This document shows positions 21,701 to 32,529 of a DNA stretch of 64,000 bases, piece by piece (positions within the stretch are counted from its first letter, which is position 1; every line of letters starts with the position of its first letter). Below the pieces are notes generated by a model. It was not told the origin of the DNA. It worked only from the letters and a program-made list of their open reading frames with translations, and did no database searches. Source of the DNA: Tupaia tana (taxonomy: Eukaryota > Chordata > Mammalia > Scandentia > Tupaiidae); contig JAKSZU010000018.1 of assembly GCA_026018925.1 (NCBI GenBank), forward strand, positions 8,648,320 to 8,712,319, given 5' to 3'. A program made the translations under genes and the position numbers.

Positions 21701-21889
21701 TAGCTTCTGTGTAAAGCCTTATCTTGCATATTCTTTTTAAGGGATGAACATGTTCTGAAGGTAATTCCTTTGAGATGTCACTGGAGCCTCTGTTTCCTCA
21801 TCTGTTTGAAATGATGCCACATGTGAATAGCACCAGGCCCTACTATTGCACCTTCTGTGACACCAACCACTTCTGTGCAGGAACCCTGC

Positions 21890-22040
21890 AGTTCTTGTGC
21901 AAAGGGGGCCTTTCTCCTGAGAAGGGACACCCTATGAGAGCCTGGACCACTGCTTCCTGATCCCAGTGTGTCCCCAACACCTGGCCAGTGCCTAGTCTCT
22001 GGTGGGTACTCAGTAAATACCCTTGGATGGTGAAATGACG
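21890..22040 (+). repeat. L2-like 3' end
   Basis: 'gtgtccccaacacctggcca', then 'gtgggtactcagtaaatacc' and 'ttggatggtgaaatg', matches the L2 3' terminus. Confidence 0.58.
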
Positions 22041-23490
22041 TCTATAACACTTTCCGCACCATGCCAAGCACCAGGGTTGCACAGTGGCTTGTGGCTTGCT
22101 GGCTAGTTTTTCATCCAACCAGACTTTCACTGGCTGCATGTTCGAAGAGTGTCAGAGGAAAAAAAAAAAAAAAGGAAGGTTGCCCAGAGATTAGCAAATG
22201 CAGAAGCCAGTTAACACCTGGGCTGTGTCTTGTTTGGGAACCAGAGCCCAAACACAGAAGCCAGTCTGCAGAAGGACCATGCAGTCAGGCTTTCTGATGG
22301 GAACTGGAACCAATGAGGTGAGTGACACCTTCTCATCCCCCTGATCTCCCACCAGAACCTCCCACTGTCCACAGCTACCAGCTACCAGGAAGACGGTTGG
22401 TCAGTGATTGCGGGGAGGGCTTGAGGCTGGAAATGTCATCCGCAGTGGTCAGTTTCCTGCTTTATAGACGGGGGAGGGGGGGCAAAAAGAGACCTCAGAG
22501 CAAACAAGCAGACAGCAGCCCCAGTTCCCAAATGCAGCTGCACCTGTGAGCTGGCTTCCTATTATACATGATGGATTATGAGGAAGATGTGGAAAAAAGT
22601 CCTTGGGCAGCCTTGTCTACTCTTGGGAATTTATGGCAGTATTTATTTCCATGGTCCTTAGTTGTCATTGGGCATAAGTATCTTGGAGGAAATAAAATTC
22701 AGATTCCAGACTTCACCCACAGAGAGTCGTCTTCTGGGTAGGGAATAGGAAACTGTTTAAACAGAGACTGCCCTCTTATGAAAGACCAGCCTCAGTGATT
22801 CTAATGTGTTTGATTAAAGGTCAATAATGTGAGAAACATGGAGTTGGACAGTATTCTAGTTTCCACAGGGAGGAACAGGGTGCCTTTGGAACCTTCTGCA
22901 CAGAACAGAAATATCACGTAGTCCCTCAGAGCACCTTATAGACAAGAGACCAGAAGGAAGACCTGCTCCTTTTAGACATCCCTCCAACCCAAGTTCTTTG
23001 CCAAGAAATCCTTCGTTTTGCTCAGAGCTGCAGAAATTGCACACAGCTAGTTGGTGGTTAAGTACAAAGGCTCCTAGGTACTGCTGAACTAACTCTCAGC
23101 TATCCATGGCTAAATTCTCTCTCCAAAGATGACTCTGCCTCTCAGACTTATGTCACCCTGTTTAACAGAAAGGGTACTCGGAAAGAAAAGGTTTCTCCAT
23201 CTCCGACACTGACTCAATGACCCATGTAACTAGTCCTGGGGAAAGATAATTACACAACTGAGCCCTAATAATTTAAGAGAAATTAACATGTAAGGTTGAG
23301 GGTATCTTACCAAGTAAGAGCTGGGTCTTTGTCCTTCTGGTATACCAACTGCCTTCTGTTTGAAACCACCCAGGAGACAACTCTTTTATCTGATTGGAAG
23401 TAGCCTCTTTCTCCCTGTGATCTCAGACTCTGGGCTTTAAGAGAAAGTAGAAACAGGTGTCCTGCCTCTTACTCATCCATGAGGAGGCAG
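22041..23490. other. Single-copy non-coding stretch
   Basis: An A14 run lies at about 22160-22173. A piece near 22690-22810 ends with 'cagtgattctaatgtgtttg', which could be a MER5-like relic, but it is too diverged to call. No gene seen. Confidence 0.45.
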
Positions 23491-23494
23491 CTTG

Positions 23495-23655
23495 CCTCAG
23501 GGAGTATTTGCTGGAGTCTGGGCATTTGGACTCCAGCCCTGGCTCTGTTATTTCCAGGCTGTAACACCTTAGAAGAATTCTTGATTTCTCTAAGCCTCAG
23601 GTTTTACACCTCTGAAATGGGTACCAGGTACCCAATCAGGCTACTTTGCAAAGAT
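23495..23655 (+). repeat. MIR-like element
   Basis: 'cagccctggctctgttattt', 'gatttctctaagcctcaggt' and 'acctctgaaatgggtaccag' match the MIR consensus in order. Confidence 0.68.
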
Positions 23656-23799
23656 GTTAGGCAAATCATTTGTGCATGGTATTGGGTCTTGTCTGATGGT
23701 CACAGCCACCACACACTCGGCTGCCCCTAGGCACAGGTGCAGGATGGCAAAAGAATACATGGCTTATCAGCTACTCTCAGCGTCTCCTCCCCACTCTGC

Positions 23800-24222
23800 C
23801 AACCTGCTTCTTTTGTGTTCTCTCTCCCAGCAGGTCCAACAGTTCCCCAAATGAGACATCTGGATGTCAGCCCCCCACAATTTCATCTTTCTCCTCACGC
23901 CTCAACCAGGGATTCTCTAAGACCTGCCATTTCACTTTCTAATGATTGATTTCCTGCACCCTCCTCCTACCCACCCCACTACTCCCTCAGACCATCTTCT
24001 CCTCTGGGCTCCTTAGTCCCTGCCACTATGTTGCCAGAAAGAGGAGTTCGAGGTACCAGTCACACCATGCTGTCACATCATGCCACTCCCTGATTTAAAT
24101 GCCTTGTCTTTTCTCCTGGGAATAGAGGGAAAATTTCTTAGCTGAGAATACAAGTCCTTCCACAGCCACTTCCTGCCTCACATTTTAGTACAACGGAATC
24201 ACTTGGACATCTCAGTATATCT
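23800..24222 (+). repeat. L2-like segment
   Basis: 'gtcacatcatgccactccct', then 'gatttaaatgccttgtcttt' and 'cacagccacttcctgcctca', follow the L2 3' region. The related piece at 24460-24580 ('ctacctggaacatcactcct') suggests that one L2 was split by the element between them. Confidence 0.5.
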
Positions 24223-24223
24223 C

Positions 24224-24226
<3 letters not shown>

Positions 24227-24284
<58 letters not shown>
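24227..24284. repeat. (TC)n microsatellite
   Basis: Nearly 60 bp of TC repeat with one interruption near 24270, at the tail end of the reverse composite SINE. Confidence 0.93.
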
Positions 24285-24285
<1 letters not shown>

Positions 24286-24432
24286 CATTTTTTAAAGTGT
24301 GTGCAATCCTTCTGCCTCAGCCTCCCAAGTAGCTAGGACACACCATAAAGCCTGCTTTATATTGAACCTGGACTCAAACCCAGGCCTCCCATGTATACTC
24401 CCTTAACAGTATATGCCACTGCAGCTGAGACT
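24285..24432 (-). mobile_element. Composite tRNA-7SL-like SINE, copy 2
   Basis: Read on the minus strand from 24432: 'agtctcagctgcagtggcat', a tRNA-like head with B-box-like ggtttgagtcc (24369-24379 region), then 'gtcctagctacttgggaggc' and 'tgaggcagaaggattg'. The last two correspond closely to the Alu/7SL stretch 'agctactcgggaggctgaggcaggag'. It ends in tttaaaaaatgg and a (GA)n array. Head and order of parts match the copy at 10.0-10.2 kb. Confidence 0.6.
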
Positions 24433-24459
24433 CTTTAAAAGAAAAAAAAAATATTTTTT

Positions 24460-24580
24460 TCTTTGCTTATTCTCTTCTACCTGGAACATCACTCCTTCCC
24501 TCACTTTTATCTGAATTGCTCAGTTGTAACTCCTACTATTCAATCATTAATTTGGTCATCCATTTCTGTATAATAGCCCT
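24460..24580 (+). repeat. L2-like fragment
   Basis: 'tattctcttctacctggaac', then 'atcactccttccctcacttt' and 'gtaactcctactattcaatc', resemble the L2 phrase 'ccctctgcctggaa...ctc'. Probably the continuation of the L2 at 23800. Confidence 0.5.
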
Positions 24581-25040
24581 ACCCCTGATCTAAAATGCAA
24601 TGGCTCAGAACAAGTCATTATTACTGCATCTCGAAATTCCACGGGTCAGGAAGTCACACAGGGCACAGCAGGGATGACTCTGCTTTGCTCAACGATGGTT
24701 GGGTCTAGACTGTGATGACTCCAAGGGCTGGTAGTTAAGGAGTTGGGGCAGGAGGACTGAGGCAACTCTCTGTCCCTGCACAGGGCTTCTCCAGGTGGTT
24801 AGCTTGGGCTTCCTCACAGCATGGCAGCCTTGGAGTTCTTACATATCAGATCAGGTCCCCAAGAGAAAGTAAACGGAAGGTGCCTTGAAATATCAGAATG
24901 GAAATTGCACTATTTCCACCATACGCTATCAGTCAAAGCAAGTCAGCCTAGGCTCAAGAGAAGGGGACACAGATCTTATCTCTCAAGAGCAGAAGTGTCA
25001 AATAATTTGTGGGCAGCTTTATTTATCACCACCTTTACCT
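24581..25040 (-). repeat. Ancient MLT/ERVL-type LTR relic
   Basis: Words such as 'aatggctcagaacaagtcat', 'cttcctcacagcatggcagc', 'caagagaaggggacacagat' and 'tgtcaaataatttgtgggca' occur in the order of a common mammalian LTR in reverse. It is highly diverged and lacks internal coding sequence. The subfamily cannot be named by eye. Confidence 0.5.
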
Positions 25041-25210
25041 CCTCGAGGACTGTTCCCTGATGGCCCTCACCCTTCCTCTGCCCTCAGATGCCCTTCTCTC
25101 TGCTTACTGCTGAGAACTGAACATGGTATTTCCCCTTATCCTGCAAGGATATATTCTAAGACTCCCAGTGAACACTTGGAACCATAGATATAGATATAGA
25201 GATTGTATAT

Positions 25211-25340
25211 ATGAGGTGTCTTCGAAAAGCTCATGATGAAAATGCATATTATGAAAGAAACTATGCATTGAGTTCAAAAACTTTTTCACCAAAACAAACT
25301 TCTACGTTCATTTCTCCACAAACATTTTGAAGTACCCTCA
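25211..25340 (+). mobile_element. Mariner-like MITE, copy 2
   Basis: Termini are tgaggtgtcttcgaaaag and, inverted, tttgaagtaccctca, giving an inverted repeat of about 15 bp (TGAGGGTACTTCAAA type). Internal 'aaaatgcatattatgaaaga' and 'ttttcaccaaaacaaactt' are shared with the copy at 49.8 kb. No transposase frame. Confidence 0.72.
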
Positions 25341-25752
25341 CATATACCGAGGGTAGCTTAACTATAAATTAGGAGTAGTAAGAGGTAACAACAATAACTG
25401 TTGATTTAAAAACGAATAATTTTAACAGGAAACTGTATTAAAAGTTGTGTGAATGTGGTCTCCCTCTATTTTTCTATCAGAATATGTTATTGTACTATAT
25501 TCATCTACCTTTGGAGCCTGGTTAACCCACTGGTCATTGAGACCACAGAAAGTAAAGCCACAGAGTTGGGAGAACTATTGTAATTACAAAGTCTGGTACC
25601 TAACAGGTTCTTAATAAATCAATGCTACAATTAAGAGGGTTGGTTAATATTAGTAAAACAAAAATTGTGTCTTATCTTTTTGATAACGAATGAATGAATA
25701 ACAAATGAATGATTAAGCTGATGGCCCAACTAACAAGTGAATGCTTCTGATA
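25341..25752. other. AT-rich single-copy stretch
   Basis: No gene or assignable repeat. A short (GAAT)n-like patch is at 25688-25715. Confidence 0.5.
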
Positions 25753-25769
25753 CAATCCTATTTCTTTTT

Positions 25770-25809
25770 TGGGGGGAGAGGCTTTTGCTATAGGATGTGT
25801 GCACTCACC

Positions 25810-25848
<39 letters not shown>

Positions 25849-26035
25849 AAGTGAGAAATCACCCCCCAGGGGGGCCAGTCATGCCACAACCCCTTCTCCT
25901 CCATTCTCCTCTCGGGATCTTGGGCATGCATGCACATGCGCCCGGCGTGAGTTTAAGCCACTGGATCTGGGACTTGAACCTCAGTTGACTACATGGGAGT
26001 CCAACAACATAGCCATTACACCAACTGCCGGTCCC
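25770..26035 (-). mobile_element. Lineage SINE, long form, perfect TSD
   Basis: Reverse copy with a (GA)n expansion in its arm (25811-25842), the palindromic ccccccaggggggcc segment, body 'gcatgcacatgcgcccggcg' and head end 'ctgccggtccc'. An exact 16-bp duplication, aatcctatttcttttt, lies at 25754-25769 and 26036-26051. CpGs survive in the body. It inserted at the tail of the older SINE at 26052. Confidence 0.93.
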
Positions 26036-26051
26036 AATCCTATTTCTTTTT

Positions 26052-26296
26052 AGAAAAATTTCATCAGAGGTCACGTGTGATCAATGAAGAGACAAAAAGA
26101 GAAGAAAAGAAGAAAGTAACCCCCATGGGGAAGGTCACACCGCAATTCCTTCTCCTCTACCACTTCCTCCTTTGGGATTGGAGACATGCACACATGTGCC
26201 CAGTGTGTTTTCAGCCCTCTGAGTCCAGGACTCCAACCACAGGTTCAGATATATGGGATCCAGTTTCCTTAACCACTAAGCAACAGGGCCAGCCCC
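26052..26296 (-). mobile_element. Old lineage SINE, reverse
   Basis: Recognisable 'tcacgtgtgatcaatgaaga' arm, 'agacatgcacacatgtgccc' body, degenerate B-box region and 'gggccagcccc' head. It is strongly diverged compared with its neighbour. Confidence 0.75.
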
Positions 26297-26299
26297 ACA

Positions 26300-26998
26300 G
26301 TCCTGTTTCTGATGTTAAGGGGTCCAGGCAAACCAAAGAATAACATCTGATTGCAGCCCGCCTTGACGCTCCAGCTTTAATTATGCGTAGGTCATGTCAG
26401 GACTTGGAGTTTGGAGGTCTGGGGGAAAACAACTGGCCTCCTGCCACAACCTCACAATAGAGAAAGGTCTACACCACCAGCTGCTGGTCCTCAAGCTTGC
26501 AGCGTGGACTCCCATCAGCTGTGCCCTTCCCCGCCCCAGGGAAGGAGCAGGTTTGCAGAGTGAGACCCTCTCAAGGCCGAGAGCCTGGGAGTGCTTCCTC
26601 CCTACCCACAACAGAATGACAGCTGGGCTGGGAGCATGGCAGGTGTCTAACAGCCCTCCGCAATCCTGCATAACAGGAAGTGAAAGAGAACACCATATCC
26701 AATTGAAACTGCAGTGGAATATGGGCTGCAATGCTTAATTAACCACCCTCAGTCATTTCACAGATTTCTGTTGTTGAAGAAAAAAAAAAAAGGAAGGCAG
26801 AGTATGTAGAGGACAACAGAGCCGCTTCTGGAATGTTCATTTGTGTTCATGCCCCCCTCCCCCCGCCCCTGCTCTCTCGTTTACAGCCTGCTGACATCAT
26901 GCAGACGGAATGCTCACTTATGGCTTCTGTTCTTAATGGTTTCTGAAGTTTGCTGTTTTTGTTTTTGGTCTTTTGGCAGAGTCAGATCTGTACTATAT
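26300..26998. other. Repeat-poor block, candidate conserved sequence
   Basis: Part of it (26640-26790) reads 'ccgcaatcctgcataacagg', 'ggctgcaatgcttaattaac' and similar, AT/TAAT-rich without repeats, which is suggestive of constraint. An A12 run is at 26780-26791. Overlapping 114-116-codon frames on both strands (26381-26738) mirror each other and are not supported as genes. Confidence 0.3.
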
Positions 26999-26999
26999 G

Positions 27000-27375
27000 C
27001 CTAGAAGTCATCCATGTATATGTAGGGGCGTGGGATAGAGGGTGAGGGCAAAGGCTCCGTGTGTCTGTGCCATTGTGTACTCGAAGGTGTTTGTACAAAC
27101 AAAGAGGAGTCTGTGCGTGGGTCTGTGTGGGAGTGTGTGGCTATGACCATGTGAAACCAGACCTGCATGCAGGCGCTTACCTGGGTGTGGGCTGGTGCAC
27201 ATGTCTGCATACCCGTGAGCATGCCGTGCCTAGATGGAGCACCAGCACATCTGCCTGGATAGGTGCTTCAGTAGGTGTGTCTACCTGTACAGGTGTACCC
27301 AGGTGCATCTCAGAGGCTGTAAGAAGTATTGTTTTCGTATGTATACCTGTGTGTATGTGCAAGGAGTCATTTGGC
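27000..27375. repeat. Degenerate GT/GTGT-rich tract
   Basis: About 370 bp enriched in words such as gtgtgtgg, gggtgtgg, cctgtgtgta and caggtgta with no fixed period. It looks like a decayed GT or minisatellite array. A 106-codon plus frame here is a product of this bias. Confidence 0.55.
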
Positions 27376-27689
27376 AAATAACACATCTGTGAGATTAGAT
27401 GATTGCCAAACAACGAGGACCCACTAAGTAGGTGGCCAGAAATTTATACTTTGAAACTATCTGCTACTTGATGGCCGGGGTGTATCTTTGCTAAGCCAGG
27501 TAATCTCAGCTTCCTTCTCCAGCAGAGGAGAGTGAGAGGGCTTTCCCCAGGAGGAACCGTAGCTTCTCTAAGCTTCACTGTGCACCAACACCTTCTTCCC
27601 AAATTGTGCTTGTTTACTCACGTGGATGGACATCCTGGGGAATCCTTGGAATATTTTAAAATCCAAGAGGACAAGAATCGATTAAAGGA

Positions 27690-27890
27690 TAGAAAAATAG
27701 CCAATGTTTATTAAGGGCTTCCCATTTGGCTGATATCACCTCAGATGCTTTGCAATATTGATCATATTTGATCCTCCCAATACCCTCATAGGATAGGGAC
27801 CATTGATTATTTCCTATGCAAAGTTGACAAACTGAAGTGGCTGCTGGGTAGTCACGCCAGGATGTGAATGCGCACGATAGAGGCTTAGCA
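27690..27890 (-). repeat. MIR-like element, reverse
   Basis: 'catatttgatcctcccaata', then 'ccctcataggatagggacca', 'gttgacaaactgaagtggct' and 'gtagtcacgccaggatgtga', follow the reverse MIR consensus across most of its length. Confidence 0.65.
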
Positions 27891-28234
27891 CCCCAAACTA
27901 CCAGGTCATCATCTAGCAGCAGGCAGAGAAGATGTCTCTTTGCTCAGTCAGTTTTACAGCAGGTATGATTTGTTGCATTGCCGTTAGGGCCAGAGACTCA
28001 TCTGTGAGTGTCAGAATGTCCCAGGGAAAAACACTGGTGTAGACACTGCTGTGTGTGTTGGTCACTTCTGGAAGATGACTCCACTCGCATGTCACCTTTC
28101 TGCAAGATACCTGTGTTCTTGTTGGTGGCAAGTCTTCATAGTATCCTCTGGCTTTTCCTGGGCTTCAGCAGACTCTTTCTCTCAAGCAGCATATTTTTGG
28201 GATTTGAGGGTGGGTTCAGTAATGGACTTCAGCC

Positions 28235-28445
28235 CTGAGGATCCACTAGAACCACCCCAGTGAGCCTTTTAAGGAAGCACCACCCAGAGTCCCACTCCTG
28301 GAAATACGTGTTCAGTGGGTCTGGGACGATCCAAGAACTGGTATTTTTCATAAGCCTCTGCCACTTTCTGCACCAAGCTGCCTCTGATGTGGGTGTCCAG
28401 AGACCAACCTTTCAGGAAAACTGCTCTCCACATGTTCCAGGTACA
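28235..28445. repeat. MER5-like hAT relic (uncertain)
   Basis: 'gaggatccactagaaccacc', 'gtgagccttttaaggaagca' and 'agtgggtctgggacgatcca' resemble the MER5 phrases 'tcacctggagggcttgttaa' and 'tcagtaggtctggggtgggg'. It is diverged; the subfamily is unknown. Confidence 0.45.
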
Positions 28446-28689
28446 TAGTTCAGGAACCCTCCCTCCCTGCACCTAAAGGAGCTCTCAAGAGGCAGGCCAT
28501 GATTGTAGGTCCCAGGCCACTAGGGCACTGGCTGAGCAGTGCCCAGATGGACCTTCAGAAAGTGGGGCCAGCGTATTTCTCCAAAGTCCCATCTGCAGTG
28601 ACAGGCAGTATTTCTTTAAAAGCGGCTGGGGAGAGGAGCAGATAAATGCCCATGCGAAGCCAGGCATCCTTCAAGGAATTTAAATGGGT

Positions 28690-29420
28690 CAGGAACTCTG
28701 AAAGAATTTAAATGAGCATGAAATAGGTATAGAGGGTTTTCTGGGCCAATATGCGAGCCAAATAGTAAATAACTATTTTCAGCACTGAGTTTGGTTGGGA
28801 AATTTGCATATACATGTGATGCTGTGCGTTTCTATTTTTACCATGGAAATCTGCAATCTGTAAAGAGAGCTGTGTGCCTCCGTGGAAATCCGGGCTCAGC
28901 TGTGCGCTAGGAGGGGCTGGTTTGGGTCTGGCTGGACCTGGAGTTCTGTATCTTAACGAGTCCAGGTGAGAGTAGTGAGGCAGGCAGAAAGTAGTCTCAA
29001 GTCTAGCCTGTGTAGTGTGCCAAGATTTTGCCTGAAGCAAAGTGGTCATACCTGAAAAACGCAAGTTAAAGTGGAAAGTTGGTCATTTTGCTGTGACGTT
29101 GGTCTTGCACAGTTTGAATCAACTTCCCGACCTTCCTGACGAAGCCACTCCACTTTATCAATTTAGGGTTATTGCTGATTATTATATCGGGGCAATTACT
29201 GTGACTCTGTGGGGAGACAACTCCAGGACTAGAAATGCTTCCGCTTTTTTCCTCGGCGCCCTCTTTGTTTAGATGTCAGTAACGATATGTCGGTAATGAT
29301 GTGAGTAATAAGAGTGTTTGGTGAATTTCTTAATCCCTTCATTTAGGCTCGGCCTGTGATTGCTACATGTGTTTTACATAGCTATTTCATGTGTATCCGT
29401 ACATGTTGGAAAATAGTACA
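28690..29420. other. Candidate conserved non-coding block
   Basis: About 730 bp without repeats. It has octamer-like 'gggaaatttgcatatacatg', TAAT words and retained CpGs ('gctgtgacgttggtcttg', 'ctcggcgccctctttgttta', 'gatatgtcggtaatgatg'). In non-coding mammalian DNA this profile often marks an enhancer. Minus- and plus-strand frames (118 and 76 codons) have no domains. The call is by composition only. Confidence 0.33.
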
Positions 29421-30479
29421 CCTTCCTTCACTTTCTCTTGCTGCAAGGTTATAGAATCGGAGGGTGGAGGAGTGCAATATCCTTTGTACCAAGAGCTCAC
29501 ATAGACTAGGAACTTTTGCTCGAGGATGAGGAGGGTGGAGGTGTCCGCCATTGTTTACCTTCTGCTCATGGGCTAAATATTGGTACAAGGCCAGTGAGTT
29601 TCCACTAAATTACCACCGAATGCTAGCAATTTCAAGTCATAGTTTTGCCACAAATATCAGGAGATTCACTTCATTATAATTTGTAGCTGAGGAATAAAGT
29701 GTAGATTGGTACTTAGAAGACCCCTCCTCCACCACCACTTCCGCTTGCTTTTTTTTTCTTACATGTTATCCCATAAATGGAATTCGAGCCCAGTGGGAAA
29801 GCTTTTCCACCTACCCACGAGTGGGAGCACTTCTTCAGGAGAGGGTCAAACAGCTTGGTGACCACTCAGCAGTGCCTGCCCAAGGCTTTGAAAGGCCGTA
29901 CCCACACCAAGTCTAGCAGCTTGGTGTGGCCTCTGCTTGATTTTTAGACACTTTCTTTATCAGAACATTAATTAGTTTCTTTGTTGGAAGCAACCCCAGC
30001 TTGGATTGGCTCTGTAGAACAGTGATTAAGTACTACGCATGGCACCGACTGTCCACACTCTATGGCAGAGATTAAAAGGCTGAAGGACATAAAGCAGTGA
30101 AAATAGTTATGGACACTGAATAGACAGTGTGGAAGGAGGGTGTGAGAGGGGAAGGCTGTAGGGAAGGAAATCAGGGAGAAAAAAATAGGGAGGCAAGACA
30201 TTTGTGGGACACTAAAATGCTTTATTACCTGTTGATAATAACGTATAGTATTCTCAACTGGACTGGTCCAAGGTGTATTTCATGTTGGGTAAATTATCTT
30301 TATATACCAAATGATGTATAGTGATCAAATGTTTTTACCAAAAAAAGAATAATTTAAGAAATAATAAAAAAATAGTTATGCTTGAAAAATAAAAATGGGG
30401 GGGGGGGTAGTATCTGTATGGAGACCTGGACTTCATAGGCTGAGCACGTGTGAATTCCAGCTCTGACAGCTTCAAAAAC
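29421..30479. other. Single-copy AT-rich stretch
   Basis: A G11 run lies at 30396-30407. The AT-rich segment 30190-30380 may be a diverged repeat but I cannot assign it. No gene seen. Confidence 0.45.
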
Positions 30480-30480
30480 A

Positions 30481-30615
30481 TGTCAGGTGTGCACCTGTGT
30501 GTGTGTGCGTGTGTGTGTGCATGAAATCCTGATGGGATAGAGGAAGAAGGACTGCAGTGTGACCGTGCCCTTTAGGCGATTTGTTTTGTTTTGTTTTGTT
30601 CTCTCTGGAAAATAT
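30481..30615 (+). mobile_element. Partial lineage SINE, 5' truncated
   Basis: Begins inside the body (gtgtgcacctgtgtgtgtgtg) and continues through 'gactgcagtgtgaccgtgcc' to 'gttctctctggaaaatata'. A (GTTTT)n replaces the pyrimidine arm. No head. Confidence 0.65.
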
Positions 30616-31180
30616 ATACAACTTCTAGCAATTAAAAAATAAAAGTAAAAAACAACAACAGGAACAAAACTAACCCCAAGTTGATCATGATTGCTGATCA
30701 ATTGATTATGGTGACACTACCATGTTTAGACAATTTTCAGAAACTACTTAAGATTTTTGCGACAGCCTTGAACACTTGCAAAACATTTTTTAAAGAATTA
30801 TTTTAAAACATGTTTTTCAAAATTTGTGTTCCTCTTAGTAATTGGAAAAGCGCATGAGTGAACTAAAGGAGATATATTTAGAGCTTTGGGACTGTAAGTT
30901 AAGCTTTCAGGGTCTTTTTAAAATATAAAAATGTATGCTTATTACTTCTCCAGAAGGGAATTTTAACCAATTTCAACAAGCTCTTGAAAAGAATATATTG
31001 TAAACTCTTGCCCAAAATGTAGCATCTTTGAAAAGGACTTTCTGTAAACTATGAGGAAGTTTCTGATGTCTGACATAATATGACATACTTCTCTAGAAAG
31101 GCAGTTTCCTTTGCTCCTTATTGAGTTGAAAAAGATCCCTAGTTGTTATCTTATACAGATCTATCCATCTATCTACCCAT
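30616..31180. other. AT-rich stretch, nothing assigned
   Basis: AT-rich with words such as 'acatgtttttcaaaatttg'. It could be old LINE DNA, but no landmark is convincing. A short (ATCT)n lies at 31160-31180. Confidence 0.4.
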
Positions 31181-31184
31181 CCAT

Positions 31185-31335
31185 CCTCTACCCAGTCATT
31201 CCACTCGCTCTGCAGCACATGGAGGGCATTCACAGTGCCTGCTTTACAGAGATGAATTGGAAGCAGTCCCTACTCCTTGCCCTCAAGAAGCTCAGAATCT
31301 GGTACAATCGATCTTTGGCAGGTACAAGATTTAAC
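31185..31335 (+). repeat. Ancient L2-type fragment
   Basis: 'cacagtgcctgctttacaga', 'agtccctactccttgccctc' and 'aagaagctcagaatctggta' match the 'catggtccctgccctcaagg agcttacagtctag' phrase of an ancient mammalian repeat group (L2-like). Confidence 0.5.
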
Positions 31336-31555
31336 ATTTGTGGTTTGTTTTGATAATTTCTGAGTAGCGCAGAGCTTTGTGACTTTATAACTTGTCATTT
31401 TGCTCCTCCGTGGATTTGAAAGAGGTGCTCAATGAAACTAGTAAACAAAAAGGGAACTTTGGATTAATAAGTTTACCTGACAGCCCAGTGTCCGCCCTGA
31501 GATCAACTTTGTGATTCTGTGCCTGTTCTTTCATTCTTCTTCCATTTTTTTTTAA

Positions 31556-31833
31556 GAGAGATGTTTTGTTTTGTTTTGTTTTTGAGAAGTTTTTGCTATA
31601 GGGCACGTGCGCTCACCAGAAAGACAGAGAGAGACAGAGAGACAGAAAGCGAGAAATCACCGCCCAGGGGAGATAGCCATGCCACAATCCCTTCTCCTCC
31701 GTTCTCCTCTCTGGATCTTGGGCACGCACGCACACACGCCTGGCGTGAGTTTAAGCCATCAGGTCTAGGACTGGAACCATGGTGACTATATGGGAGTCCA
31801 GTGACATAGCCAGTACGCCAACTGCTAGTGTCC
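31556..31833 (-). mobile_element. Lineage SINE, long form, reverse (inner of a pair)
   Basis: The tail side has a (GTTTT)n run at 31562-31584. Arm 'agaaagacagagagagacag', body 'gcacgcacgcacacacgcct' and the head follow. It abuts the next SINE in the same orientation and seems to have inserted into that element's A-tail, because 'agagat.tttg' occurs at both junctions. Confidence 0.85.
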
Positions 31834-32073
31834 TAGAGATTTTTGCTATAGGGCACCTGTGCTCACCAGAGAGACAGAAAGAGAGAAAGAAGAGAGCAAG
31901 AAATCACTGCCCCAGAGGGATGACCTCAATCCCTTCTCCATTGTCCTCTCAGGATCTGGGGCACACATGCACACACACCTGCCATTAGTTTCAAGCCGCC
32001 GGGTCCGGGGCTCAAACCACAGTAGGCCATGTGGGCATCCAGTGACATAACCTTTATCCCATCTGCTGGTCTC
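31834..32073 (-). mobile_element. Lineage SINE, long form, reverse (outer of a pair)
   Basis: Reads 'agagatttttgctatagggc', arm, 'gcacacatgcacacacacct', 'gccgccgggtccggggctca' and ends 'ctgctggtctc'. The tail has been displaced by the neighbouring copy. Confidence 0.85.
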
Positions 32074-32283
32074 ACCCATTACCATTCTCATCAGGGCATA
32101 TGACAGTGTTTCAGAGGGTATAATAAACTCCCAGAGACAGCCACTGCCAGTGCTATTTATGGAACAAAAGAGAAAGCAGATACCTACTTAAAGTTTGGAT
32201 GGAAGAGATTATGTGACAAATTGATACTGAGTAAATTGAGAATTTGCGCACAGGCTCCTCACTAATATCAAAAGTCTTCTTTA

Positions 32284-32527
32284 GGAGCAGCAGGAGGTAG
32301 AATGTTTAAGATGCTGGACTCTCAAGTGGTCGACCGTGGTTTGAGTCCTGGACCCGGTTGCTTAAAACTCACACTGTGTGTGTGTGTGCATGTGTGCCCA
32401 AAATCCCAAGAGGAGAATGGAAGAGGATGGAGTTCGGCGTGGCCATGCCCCCTGGAGTGTGATTTCTCACTTTCTGTCTCTGTCTCTGGTGAACACACAT
32501 GCCCTATAGCAAAAATTCCTCAAAAAC
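32284..32527 (+). mobile_element. Lineage SINE, long form
   Basis: Head 'ggagcagcaggaggtagaat', B-box-like 'ggtttgagtcctgg', a TG-expanded body, 'ccctatagcaaaaattcctc'. The head is diverged, including the A box. Confidence 0.85.
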
Positions 32528-32529
32528 AG

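Noticed and set aside
24240-24300. CRISPR-like or satellite array
   Set aside because: It is a plain (TC)n microsatellite. No spaced direct repeats occur anywhere in the window and the DNA is mammalian.
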